This document shows, in pieces, positions 14,524 through 26,600 of a stretch of DNA of 64,000 nt. The position numbers were made by a program, and so were the translations under genes. Under the pieces are notes generated by a model. It worked only from the letters and a program-made list of their open reading frames with translations. It made no database searches and was not told the origin of the DNA. Position 1 is the first letter of the stretch; each line of letters begins with the position of its first letter. Origin of the DNA: Sitta carolinensis (taxonomy: Eukaryota; Chordata; Aves; Passeriformes; Sittidae). The stretch lies in NCBI GenBank assembly GCA_032173965.1, contig CM063288.1, positions 26,258,001-26,322,000 on the forward strand, written 5' to 3'.

Positions 14524-17484
14524 TAATTATATCTGTAAATTGCAAGAATAGGAATTGACAACCTTAATTTCAGCCATCAAGGCCTTACCTATACATGCAA
14601 CTTAGTAAGTGTTTATGTTCCGTGTGCGTGGTCCTGTGTGTCTTGGCAGTCTTGATCATAGCCAAACGTTAAACAATGTAGTGACCAGTGTCTCTGGAAC
14701 ATGATGCCTTGATGCTCCAAGATCTGATTCCCCTTTTTTTCTCACAAATCACTGTAAAAGGCAGTAGCTAAGCTGTGACAATTCAAATGCTGTGATATCT
14801 AAGTGCAAGTTAAATTGAATCAGAGTCCTTAGAACCTGCAAACATGGGACTGAGAGCTTGTCAAAGAACTATAGGTCATTGGAAACTCACTTTAACAGCA
14901 TATGTCAAGATGTAAATCTTGCAGGCAGCTTCCTGCATTGCTTGGTTCTTACATTATGAAGTGAGGAAGTTCCTTTTAGGCGTTTGCAATTCATGTTGAG
15001 GATTTGATTTCTGAAATGTTGTTGTTGTAGAAGAGAGAGTATCTCAAACACTTAATCCTTTTGCTGATTACATATGCAAAAGACAATGCAAGTGTGGAAA
15101 CCAAGCTTGTAAAGACAGAGGAGCTTTGCTGAATAGTGTATGAGAGGATCCTAAATTCTTCCTAGGAGAACATTGCATTTATCAGCAGGAATTTGGCAAC
15201 ACATTTACCTTTGTGAACATTGCTAAATACCTGATACTTGCACATTTTGTCCATTTTTAATCCAAATTGACTCCATGTCGGAGTCATGATTTCTGTCAGC
15301 AAAAAAAAGCGTTACTGGTTTTGCAATATACTTGGATTTGTAGTTGGGAAGTTGTGTTCTAAAGTTCTTTGGAGAGACTTGGCTGGGAGATGTTGCTGAG
15401 GTAAAAGATCTGCTTCTGAAGTGGTTCCAATGAGGTAGTCTTCTGGCTGGAGTCTCCATGAAACATGCATAGAATCGTGAAAAAGTTGTTGATTTGCTTA
15501 CCTTGGACAAATAGTGAAATGGTAATGGAAATTGTAAAAATCAAAGGAAAACCTATGGTAGTCTGGTTTGTAGTTTTCGAAGTACAGAATACTCAAAAGA
15601 GAAATGGGCATATAGCATGGAGGATTAAGTATTAAAATATGACTTATGTGTTAAAGTTGGGATAGAAAACCACTTAAACTGTTGTAATTAGATCTTTAAA
15701 AGCTGTTTGGTAATGTATATTGCAGATACTAATAGTGCATAGGTATTCTTGTGTGCTTTTTGAAATATGAAGCACAACTTGGGAAAGACTTGGTTTGGAG
15801 CACAGAAATCTTGGCTAGAGAGAGCCAAAATTCCACTGCTTAGAATAATTTAATTTGCTTTTTTAAAAAAATAGTATGTTTTTTATTATTGTTAATTTTC
15901 AAGGAAAACCAGGTTTAATTCTTTTCCTTCTTTACTGATATTAGAACTAAATATTTGATACTTTACATTTCAGTGTTCACACACACACAAGCTCATTTGA
16001 ACAGTCACTTTCAATAGTAAATATCCAGTTTTTGATTTATATACACTGACTTGTTTCTTTCAATTAGGATGCAGTTACTGTTGTGAAAAATTGTTTTCTC
16101 TTTCTTGATTATCAGTCGCTTACTGTAAGACATTTAATATTCAGGGTTGAAGTGTTACTCTGCTGGTTTAGGCAGTATAAAAGCTATTCTCTTTCCTGTG
16201 ACACTGAGAGATAGCTTGCATTGAAATGGAAGTTTCCCTGACTTTGTGTTTAAAATGAAATGTCTGGAGTATGAACATGGTACCACCAGCTATATCGATG
16301 CTTTCCTCAGGAGGCTGGGGAAGGAGGGGGGCATTTCTGCTTCTTTCCACCTTTCTTCTGCTCTGGGCATCCTCTTCCTCCAGGCCCTTCCCAAAGCAGA
16401 AATGCTCTAGTGGTTGTTTTGGACCAGCTCTCAAGAGAGGTGTGTTGCCCTAGGGCAGCCAGAGGCCTGAATACATTGGGGCAGCACAGGGTGGTACACA
16501 GATAAGTGTTGTGGCTATAGAGGTAATACCCATTCTTAATATTTGGTGTTTGAAGTTCTCCATAATACAGTAGCATTGCTATATAATTCCCTTGTATTTT
16601 GAAGTTCTTTTTTTATATCAATTATTTTCATATCAGTACTTAAAGAACTGAAAAGTGATTTTCTCAGATCAGTGCAGAATTTAACAGGCATTGCACTCTG
16701 CCTACGTGCATGGGTTTGGAAGTTATGCAACCTCTTTTTATAGAGTTGTGTTTTCTGGTGATCTAGGTTTGCTCAGTTAGTGTTTAGAAATATCAGTGTA
16801 TTAGGAACTGTATATGATAAAAAACTTAGGTCATGGCAAACTACTTCTAAATATATAAAAGCATTTGTGGTAAGGGTCAAGTAGAAATGGCTTCCATCAT
16901 TTTGTATACTGGCTTTAAAATTACTGAGTGGAAGAGGCTAAGTTGCTGTGACGTAGAGCCATACACAGTGTGATGATGGAAAGAACTTGCATGGAGATTT
17001 TGCATATTTAGTTCAGGCAAAGACATAGAACTGAGCGCCCAGCACAGAAACAATTGCTGTTGGATATCTGCAGACTGCAGCTGGGGGGAGAGGGAGGGCT
17101 GTAACAGGGTGTGTTGTCACCTTGGCGCTGAGGGAGTGCCCTTCCTGATATACTGACAGGTCTTTATTCCAAATTGCAGAGGTGCTAGGTCATCAGAGTG
17201 CAATTGCTCAGTTTTTTCAGGATGAGCAAAAGGCGTTTTTTCTGTTCTTATTGTTGGAGACTGAACTTGTTTTTTCAGAAACATAACACGCAGAGAAATC
17301 AACTTGAGGCAAACACCTGGCATGAAAAGAATTTGCCTGCATATTAATAATTGGGCAACATTTAATAAGCAAATTAAAACAGTATGTAGTAATGGGAATT
17401 CAGCTGCAGTGATTACTGCCAGATCCACCAAGAGTAATGGACTTGCATACCAACCCAGACTTACGACAAATATTGTGATTGTAG

Positions 17485-17606
17485 GTAACTAAATGACCAT
17501 GGAATCTGGAGCAGAGAACCAGCAGAGTGGAGATGCAGCCGGTACAGAGGCAGAAACCCAACAGATGACAGTACAGGCACAACCACAGATTGCAACGTTA
17601 GCCCAG
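17485..17606 (+). CDS. CREB1: CREB1 coding exon 1 (with 8 nt of 5' UTR)
   Basis: The acceptor is the AG at 17483-17484, eight bases before the ATG at 17493. The exon encodes residues 1-38, starting MTMESGAENQQ and ending ATLAQ, and stops at CAG followed by the donor GTATAA at 17607. It ends in phase 0. Residue 17 is Gly and residue 22 is Thr, where I recall Val and Asn in mammals. The acceptor has a poor pyrimidine tract, so the exact UTR boundary is less certain than the coding part. Confidence 0.93.
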
Positions 17607-20600
17607 GTATAAAAAACATATGGTGTAATAGTTTTACTTATGGTTAATATTTTTAAGAGGGGTAATGTCTGCTCACAGGCCTGAGAGAAGATTCTGTTGA
17701 TACCATTCTGAAACACGTGTGATGTATAGTTCTGTTAATATTTGTCTTCACATTTTTAAAGCATTGGTGATTTTTGACTTCTCATCACATTAGGCTGTGT
17801 TAGTTCTGAAGAACTGTATGTGTGTAAGTTATGTAATATTAACACAGTAATGAATAAAAATATTTCTAGCATTCTTTACCACAACCACACCACTGAAAGG
17901 TATTCATTTCAGTACATGTAATCTACTGTCTTTTTTATGTTGACTGGATTGTCTTGCTGTTGTGTTTTCTGTTAAAAACTTGTCCATAGTAGTCAGTTTA
18001 ATTCTGAAGAAAACAAACTGAATATGTAGATAAATAATGCAGCAAATACAATATTCTATCAGATGGGATTAATATTATGAGCATTATAATCAAGTGGAAC
18101 AATCTGGCACTTGACAGCTCGTGTTATCCTGTTGTCTCTAGAGTTTCACAGAATTGTTGGCAAGTTAGAGAGACAGTAGATTATTTGTTGTCTCCAAATA
18201 ATTTTGACGAGATAAACACAATTACAGCTACATCTCTGATTTTGGAACTGTGTTTCTTTTTCAAATACACTGGTGGTTGGCAGAAGCAACCCCATTGTAT
18301 AAATGAGTACAGAATCTTTTTGGCTCTCTTCTGTAACCATTTAATTTGAACACTAATTGTAATCTGCAAAGAACAAACAGGTGCTTTTGATCTCATAGTT
18401 TATGGAATTGAGTGTCTTTTAAGTGGCACAAGTGTTAAATCACTTAACATTTTATAAATGATTACTGTCTTTTTAAAGTCATTGCACCTTTTGGTGGTCC
18501 AGAGACTTCCTAACAAGTCCTGCCCTCTGTAGACAGCACACTTCCATTCAAGTGATAGTGTAGGGATTGGAGCTGTTTAAATGCTGTTTAAAGGGTGATT
18601 TTGTCAGGTGAAGCTGTAGTGTGAATTTACAAGCCACCAGCTGCCCTGCACCAGCTTGTCTCTTTGGGCAGTTTTCTCACTGTCTAACTTAGGCACAGGA
18701 TGTAGGTGGTGTGAATAACACTTCAGTGTGAACTGAGTGTAAGTAGTTTATTTCTCTTGCAAAACCAGTTAACTGCTGCTCACTTGATGTGCTTTAAGGT
18801 TTAGTCCAGAGAATGAAGAATGTTTTACATTTGTGTGCTAACATACTAACCTCCAGGGAGCTGAACTTACAAATATGTAGTGGTTACAATGCACTTTACT
18901 CAGACATAATTGCCCCAGTACTTGAATGAGACTTTTTTCAAAGGAAGAAAACACTATACAGATATGGTTAAAATCCATGTGAACCACCATGTTGCCATGC
19001 ACTATATTATTTGCACCTTGGGTTTTCCCCAGCCTGTACAGAGTTTGTGGAGGTGATAAAACAGTCTCAACATAATTCCTTGTATTGTTCACATCAGTGT
19101 TACGTTACTATGATATTTTTAATAAGTGAAGTGGCAGTGTTTGGCATTAGGGAGTGCCATCAGAGGCCTAGCCAAATCTAAATAACTAATTATATCAATT
19201 TAATTCTTCCATTATCTCTTGTATTATCTCTTGTAAGGTCACCCCTCTTGCAAGCTTAGTTTAATTGCTGCGGTTTTAGTGAGATCAGGATAGTTTTCAG
19301 AGTCAAAAGGAAACTCGTCCCAGTTCCACAAGGTATGAGTCAGAGACATGTGCGGAAGTTACACTCTGCTATGGGCTTAATCCAACCACAGTGGCCTCCA
19401 GTCGATCAGCTTGCCTGTCATTGCCAAGGACTGTTTAGTCAGACATGCATTATTAAGAAAGGTCGCTTGGTAAAAGAATATAATTTGCCACAGGAAAGTG
19501 CTCTCATGTTAATCTCCGCCCCAGTTTCTCTCAGATGTGAGCTAAGTAGCACCATGAAATGCTGCAGCTGCTTTCCCGAATAAGGAAGGCGAAAGCAAAT
19601 GCAAATTGGTGGATTAGGGAGAGACAGCTGTGGAGGAGAGAGGTCCACATGTAATTCACTTTAATTTTCTTGTTAAGCTAGATTTCATCATAAGTGGTGG
19701 ATGTTTATGGAAATTCAGAGATCAGCTATTGCAGCTTTTTGAGAACCATGTGTTCACAGGGACAGCAGAGGATTTCCTTCTGCATCCCATACATGACAGA
19801 CCTTTGAGATTAGGTAGGACAGCGGTGCAGCCCTTTCTTGCACTGCAGCTGTTTGGATTGAATTTTTTTAAAATGCTCTTGAACCCTGGAGGATTGTTAG
19901 GTTTTTCCAGCTTGGGTGAGTAGAAGAAAGCTGGCGAGTCAGTGCCCCCTGACCTGGCTGAGGTCTGCCAGAGCAGCTCACACTTGCCTGCAGTCCTTCC
20001 CTGAAAGCCATGGCATGAGGGAGGGACACACGCTGAGGGTGGGCTGTGCTGGCACGGCGGCCCTGGCTCCCTGCAGCCTTGCAGGAGCCCCCAGCCCCAA
20101 ACACAGGCATCGTGTCAGCAGACAGCTGGGCACTCTGGAGGTGCACTGGGCATTGGCCCAGCCATGGAGCAGCCTTGGTACTTGGCACTTCAGCTGCCCA
20201 GAGTAGTTCCTGTGGCCTGCCAGAGTGAGCAGCTGTGGGTGGCTGCTGCTGTCCCCAGAGCCCGAGCTGTGATGTGCCCTGCTGAGCTCATCAGTGTATC
20301 TGCCACGTCTGCAGGTCTGTGCTGGAGAAACACAGTTGTGTCTAAAACATGGGCAATTTCTCCTCATAGAAATAACTCTTGAAACTAGAGTTTGTGTTGA
20401 CCTGTTACACAGTAATCACAATGACTGCCTACAAAATACTTATTTGCACTGCACACTCATGGGGTTTTTCTGTCTGATCACATGGTCAGTTTTCTTCATT
20501 TACATGCACTTTGCCAGCTAATCATATGGCTTAATCTGTAGAAAGTGAAAGGTATGATTCCGTAGAAATGTTAAGTTTTTACATCAGGCAAACTCTTTGC

Positions 20601-23600
20601 ATTTTCCTGAGTGAGAACAAAAATAGCTCCACTCCCATATGTTTCTGCCTCTGACTCAGCAGTGTCTGTAGGAGTACACCCAAGTTTGAGCAGTATCCAA
20701 GTGAAGTAAGTGAAAGGTAATGATGTGTTTGTATCAGGTTACCTCAAAATAGAGGCAGTTCTGTTTTTCTTACTCTTGTCAGTGATTTTACAAATTATGT
20801 TTGAGCCTGTAGAAGTTCTGCATTAGATTATTTTGTGAAGTAGGTCAGGTGTTGGGCTCAGGCAGTTCAAGGGGTTTTATATTACACTGAAACATTTGGG
20901 TCATCTTACTGGGGTCTAGAAGAGACATAGTTCTTTCACCAAAGCAAGTACTGAACTAAGGAGATTTTGCAATAACCTAATTTATGTTCACTGTCTCTTC
21001 TTTGCAGGTATCTATGCCAGCAGCTCATGCAACATCTTCTGCACCCACGGTGACCTTAGTTCAGCTGCCCAATGGGCAGACGGTTCAAGTGCATGGAGTA
21101 ATTCAGGCTGCCCAGCCATCAGTTATTCAGTCTCCACAGGTCCAGACAGTTCAGGTACTGACCGAAGGAATTCCTAATATGTGAATTGGGCCTTTGAAAT
21201 AGGCCTGTCATTGCACTGGTTTTAATGTATTTGTTTCCTGGATTGTGTTTCTGCAAATCTGTACAGTATTTGCTACTCTGACTTTTTTTCTTGTTCTGGC
21301 TTAACCACTTTTCATTTTCAAACACTGCTGATTTTCATTTCCTTCTAGACTTTGTTTGGTGAGTTTGACAGCTTTATAGTTTTTCTTACAATATTACTCT
21401 ACTTTTTCTTTCGACAGTATTTCCATACATTATTTTATTGAGATACTATTCCAAAGCAAACAAAAGGATGGATTTTTTAAATAATGTAATTTTTAATAAT
21501 CAATGAGGCCAGTATTCTAGAACAAGAGTCTTTGCTCTGTAAGAAATACTTTCATTGGTTTACAAAAAAGGTCTCTGTATGTTACCGGTTCTTACAATGA
21601 ACCTATCAGTCCTTACATAGAATTGGTTTAAAATGTGCTGGTTGAGTGCTGTGTGCTTTGTAAAGCCTTAGCATCTTCTCTCCTGTAAATCAAGACCAGT
21701 AATGCAATATGGTGAGGTAGCCTGAAGATAGAGGAGACAAGAAGTCTGAAATCTTTAAAACCTCTAACTTGCTTTTTATCCACTTGAAGTTTAGTGTTAT
21801 TGAATGCAGAAATTTTGGTGTACAGCAACTACACAGGACAAGGACTGTACATTATTCATTTGCTGTTAGAACAATGAGCTCAAAAATGTTTAATTTCAAA
21901 AAGTAGGTATTGTGACTTTTTGATACAGACACTCAACTGGATATTATTTTAAAAAATAAGGTATGCGTAATTTAAAACCAGGCCATTCTGGTAATAATCT
22001 TTATTTTTTTTTCCTTCTCAGCTTCAGTGCTGAGTTTCTGGCAGGCTCTACCATCCTCAACCATTGCAGTCAAGAGTTTAGAGTTTTAATCTATCAGAGA
22101 TGAGCAGTTTTGAGATAAGTGCACAAATTGCTACCCTGGAGGTAGAAATAAGAGACTGACAATGAAGCTGTGCTTGAATTCACCTGGTTCAATGCAGATC
22201 CATCGTGTTTTGATATTCAGAGCCCAGTAGTTCCCAGGCAGCCTTGGACATATTCAGGCCCTCTATCTGATGCTTGTGAGATGTGGATGCCAGCAAGATT
22301 TTTGAGCCTTTAGGAGTCTCTCTACAGTGCATAAATTGTCAGGATGTGAGCTCTGTTTCTCACGTAAGCATCATTAGCTTTTATAGATTTTGTCATGCAC
22401 ATTTTGAATTCAAAATCATCTAAATGATTGTAATATGATTTTTATTTTAGCTTTCCTGCATAAACATTTTGCTTTTTTTTTTAGCACAGATATTCAGAAT
22501 TGCAGCACTACAAATATGTCGTGATGACATATTCCTGGCAATTTCTTCTGTAAAAGACAGTCTCTCTTTAACATATCTACCTCACTATTTATAAATTGAT
22601 GTTTTTTTTCTGTATTTTATTCTTTGTTTCCAAACATTTCTGCTTCCTTAATTTGGTTTACTTACTCTCTCCCTAAATTTTACCAAAAAAATCTTTGTTT
22701 CCTTGCAATGGATGAAAACAAAACATCATGGAAGGCAAAAACCAGATGGTATTAATGTTTATGTTTTCTTATTGGAGTATTTAAATTATAAAGAACATTC
22801 TGATGGGTAGATCACTGACTGTGGTCATTCTTTCCTGAACCTGTTACTAAGCAGTAACTTTCTGTTCATTGTCTAGATAGAATACTTGCATTGTGGTGTT
22901 TTTCACAGGTTGTCAACATTTCCTTAAAATAAAGGCATTGGAAGTGTCTTGTTAAATTTGACTGCTGTTCTTATTTACAGATCTCCACTATAGCAGAAAG
23001 TGAAGATTCACAGGAATCAGTAGACAGTGTCACAGACTCACAGAAACGAAGAGAAATTCTGTCCAGACGACCCTCCTACAGGTATGGAGGTTAAAGCAGA
23101 AACTTCTTGCTTGATGCATGGGTGCATTCACTTGGAGATAACAAACAGTGAGATTGTATTTTTATTGGTTTTAGTTTTACCATTTAACTGAAATCTCTCT
23201 TCTGTAATGCCTTGGAATTGGAATATGGACTATATTTGTGGAATAGGACGTAAAGAGAGAAGCAAATAGGAGGAGGAGGAAGAAACCTCAGCAGTTACAC
23301 TCACTTAAGACAGAAGTGAGCTGAGAATATGCTAATTGCCACATTCCTAAAAATTTAGGTATCATTGTGATAGATGCCTTAGATGCCTTTAATGAATACT
23401 TAGTGCACAAAATACACTGAAGCTCAATACACAAAATACTCTTGAAACTTTGCAAAAAGTGACTTCTGTGTGATTTGTAGTCTGCAGAAAATCAACTCTA
23501 CTGGTTTTTATTATTGTTGAAATGCTAGCAGCCATCAAACTTAATTCCTTTCTCCCAAGAGGCTTAAGGAAGTTGTGATGTTCCACAGCACAGAGAGAAT

Positions 23601-26600
23601 TTCTGCTTGAGCAAAGTAGTTTGTGTTTAATGTTTGTCGGTGTATGCATTGAATATAGTGAAAGGCATCTTAGTGTCTCCATTTCTCATGGCAGATGCCT
23701 CTTGCAAAACCAGCTGAGGTTCTCCTTCACTTGATGTGTCATGTTACTTTATTAATTAAGCCTTTGTACAGCTTTTTGTGTCTGTACTAAATTCCACTTT
23801 CATTCCTAAAATATGCTAAATAGCATTAAGGAACAGCTCTGGGGTCCAGTAGGTTTTAAGTGTAACCTGTGAGTTCCTTCTGCTTTAGAAAATTCATATG
23901 CTCCTTTATTTCTTCATGAGAATAGCCTTGGAAATAGAAGCCAGACTGTAGGCCTGAGCATATCTCAGCCATGATACTTTCTTAGCACTTGGGAGATTAT
24001 TGTCTGCCTTGTCCAGCAGCCTTCAAGGCTGTTCTGCCAAAGACAGTGAAAATCATTGCTAGCCATAATAGATCTGGGAAAATATTTTTATTTGTGAGGA
24101 GCAGTGTTGACTTCAAGGCTGCCGCAGATTCCCTTCAGTCTGCTTCTGCAGCAAGACACTTGATTTTACTATATATGGAAGAGTGGCTGTATATGGTGAG
24201 AAGACAGAGCTAAGTAAACATGAAGCAAAACTGAGAAGAGGGTGCTTGTGCTTGCTGACTTCTCATTGAGATGGATTCCTTTGCATGCACTGGTGCCACA
24301 ACACAGCCTCTCTCTTCAAACCAGATCGTGGTGACTCAGCAACACTTGGTAGCTGTAAAACTTGTATATGCAGCTCAGACTCTGGGCTGATGTTGTGATG
24401 TTGGTTAGGTCTGAAAGGCTAAGCCAGACCACTGCTGTCTTTAGTGACTTCCCAGCTGGCATTATTCAACCTGCTGTAACTGGCCCCAGAAACAAGATAG
24501 GTGCAGATATGTTCACAGAATTGAAAGCTATACCTCTTCCACAAAAACTCCTCTGTGATTCTGCTACCAACGTACATCATATATTCCATGTCAGTTCATA
24601 GCTCCTATATTTGTAAAGCTGCCACCTTATCCTTTACCTTAAATCCATCTTTTTGGTGGCACAGGAAGGTTTTAACCACGACATCATAATGCTGTGAGGT
24701 TAAAAAGTGATTTTTTTTTTATCCCCTTGGATTTTGTTCATCATCCCTGCTCTCTCCATATTTTTCATCTGTTTCATTCACTAGTTTCTGATTAGTGTTT
24801 GTTACTAGTGAAATTAGTGTTAGTTTCACTAACACCTAGATTGCAAACTCTTTGGATGGAATTTTTCCTTGGTCCAAGTGGTTCTTCGCATAGTGTTGTG
24901 CAGTGCTGGGGTTTCTTGCATGCACACAAAGTCAAAACAGCCGCAGCAAAGCTCTGTTGGTCAAGCTGCCAAGCAGAATGACTGTTCTCCCCAGATAGCT
25001 TCATACAGGTGTTCTGACTCCCACAGCCTTAGGAGGCTTGTATAAGAAAGTAGTGTTGTCTTGGAACTTCGGCTCTACAGCTGTGTTTGCGTCATCCCAC
25101 TAGTTCCAGTGCCAATCCAATGGAAAACGTAGGAGGAGAATTACAAAAAATATTGCTCTTTACCTCAGGGCGTTACATTTACCTAAGGGCATTTACTGCA
25201 CTTAGCAGTGATATAGTAGAATATGCCAGCAGTGAAAAGGACTTGACAGTCCTCTGAGGGAGGACAGTGTTTGATCTCAGTGATGCAAATTGCAGTGACT
25301 GCTGTGGTCAGTCTACAGTCAGGTTCAGTGGGACCTGTAGAGGTGATGTTTTAGAAGTTTTGACTTTGGATAAATATTAGCTCATGGAAATAATGAAACA
25401 ATCTGTTCTTTCCTTTACCCATGGACTTTCTCAGGCAGGGCACCTGTGGACATAACTGCGAGACTAGTCTCAAACAGTCGCAAAACTGGTCTCAAACACT
25501 GGGTATTGTTTCCCAGGCAGGTGTTAAATTATGAACTGCTGGCTCTATGCAAGCATTCCTGCTAACTCTTTTGGTACTCAGCTCTCTGGCTGAGGTGTTT
25601 ATCATCTTTGAAATGGAGCAGTTCCCCAGTGTAAGTGAGGAGACAGGTTCTGACTTTTTTTTCAAATGTTTATATAGCTAAAAGCAGGAAACAAATTAAA
25701 ATGGATGAGAGAAACCTGCTGTGAAGAAAAAGGTAAGGTTGTAATAGCTGTATGGTGGGTTTTGACAAACACAGCTGTTCTGTGCTGGCTCCCTTGCCCA
25801 TCAGTGCTTGGCATTTTGAACAATCCTCTCCAATAAGAGTTTGAAGACAGTGTGTGGTTTTCATTCTCCACTCATATTTTCCTTGCTGGCTTGCTTCACT
25901 TCACAGTTTTCTCCAGCATTGTGTATCAGATAGACTATTTTTCTCCCCCAATTTTTTATTAAAATCTCTACAACACACTGTCTTTGCCAGAAAAATTTTG
26001 AATGACTTGTCCTCAGACGCCCCAGGAGTGCCAAGGATCGAAGAAGAAAAGTCGGAAGAGGAAACAGCAGCACCTGCCATCGCCACTGTTACGGTGCCAA
26101 CTCCCATTTACCAAACCAGCAGTGGGCAGTACAGTATGTAGTCTGAATTTCTCAGTGGTGCTAGTAAGTGGGGATGAGAAGACAAAGAACTGTTACTTCT
26201 ATAACTGTTGTTTCAGCTAGGACAAAGCAGGAGGTGAAAAAAATATTACTTTATTTTGACTGTTTAACCAGGCCTTTTAAACACATATGTATTGTAAGTG
26301 TTTGAAAGGCTCAGTTAACATTCTGGGGCTGCTTGCCTCTTGGTGCAGCTAATGCATCCTGAGGCAGAACAGGATCTAACTGTTAATGCTATTATAAACT
26401 TCTTCACTTCAGGATCTAGATGGGGGAATTCAGAAGTTTCTTTTTTTTCTTGGCAGATCATTAACACTTGTTCACAAAACTGGACCTCATCATTAGAAAA
26501 AGCCATTACAGTCTGCAATTACATTTTTAGAAAGTCCTGAAAAAATAAGGACGTCAACAGCCTTAATATATGTCATAAGTATATGTTTCTGTGTTTTCTT

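Larger units (their letters stand above)
1..17484 (+). other. CREB1: Probable CREB1 intron 1 (no coding exon)
   Basis: This stretch is AT-rich and contains only short chance open frames. I see no CpG island, so the CREB1 promoter, which is CpG-rich in other vertebrates, and its non-coding first exon probably lie left of the window. It holds simple repeats (TTG near 6981-6996, TTTA near 10099-10119, a three-copy 10-mer at 14484-14523) and a perfect 13-bp inverted repeat at 1386-1424. A small patch near 8550-8650 is richer in CpG but has no coding content I recognise. Calling it intron 1 is inference from gene structure in other vertebrates. Confidence 0.6.

Noticed and set aside
15223..15510. 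95-codon minus-strand frame in the presumed CREB1 intron 1
   Set aside because: Ser/Thr-rich with no recognisable family and no promoter or splice context.
20984..21184. CREB1 exon 2 read through its donor as a 66-codon frame
   Set aside because: The frame runs ten codons into the intron and stops. The GT donor at 21155 and the identity of the next exon show this is an ordinary splice site.
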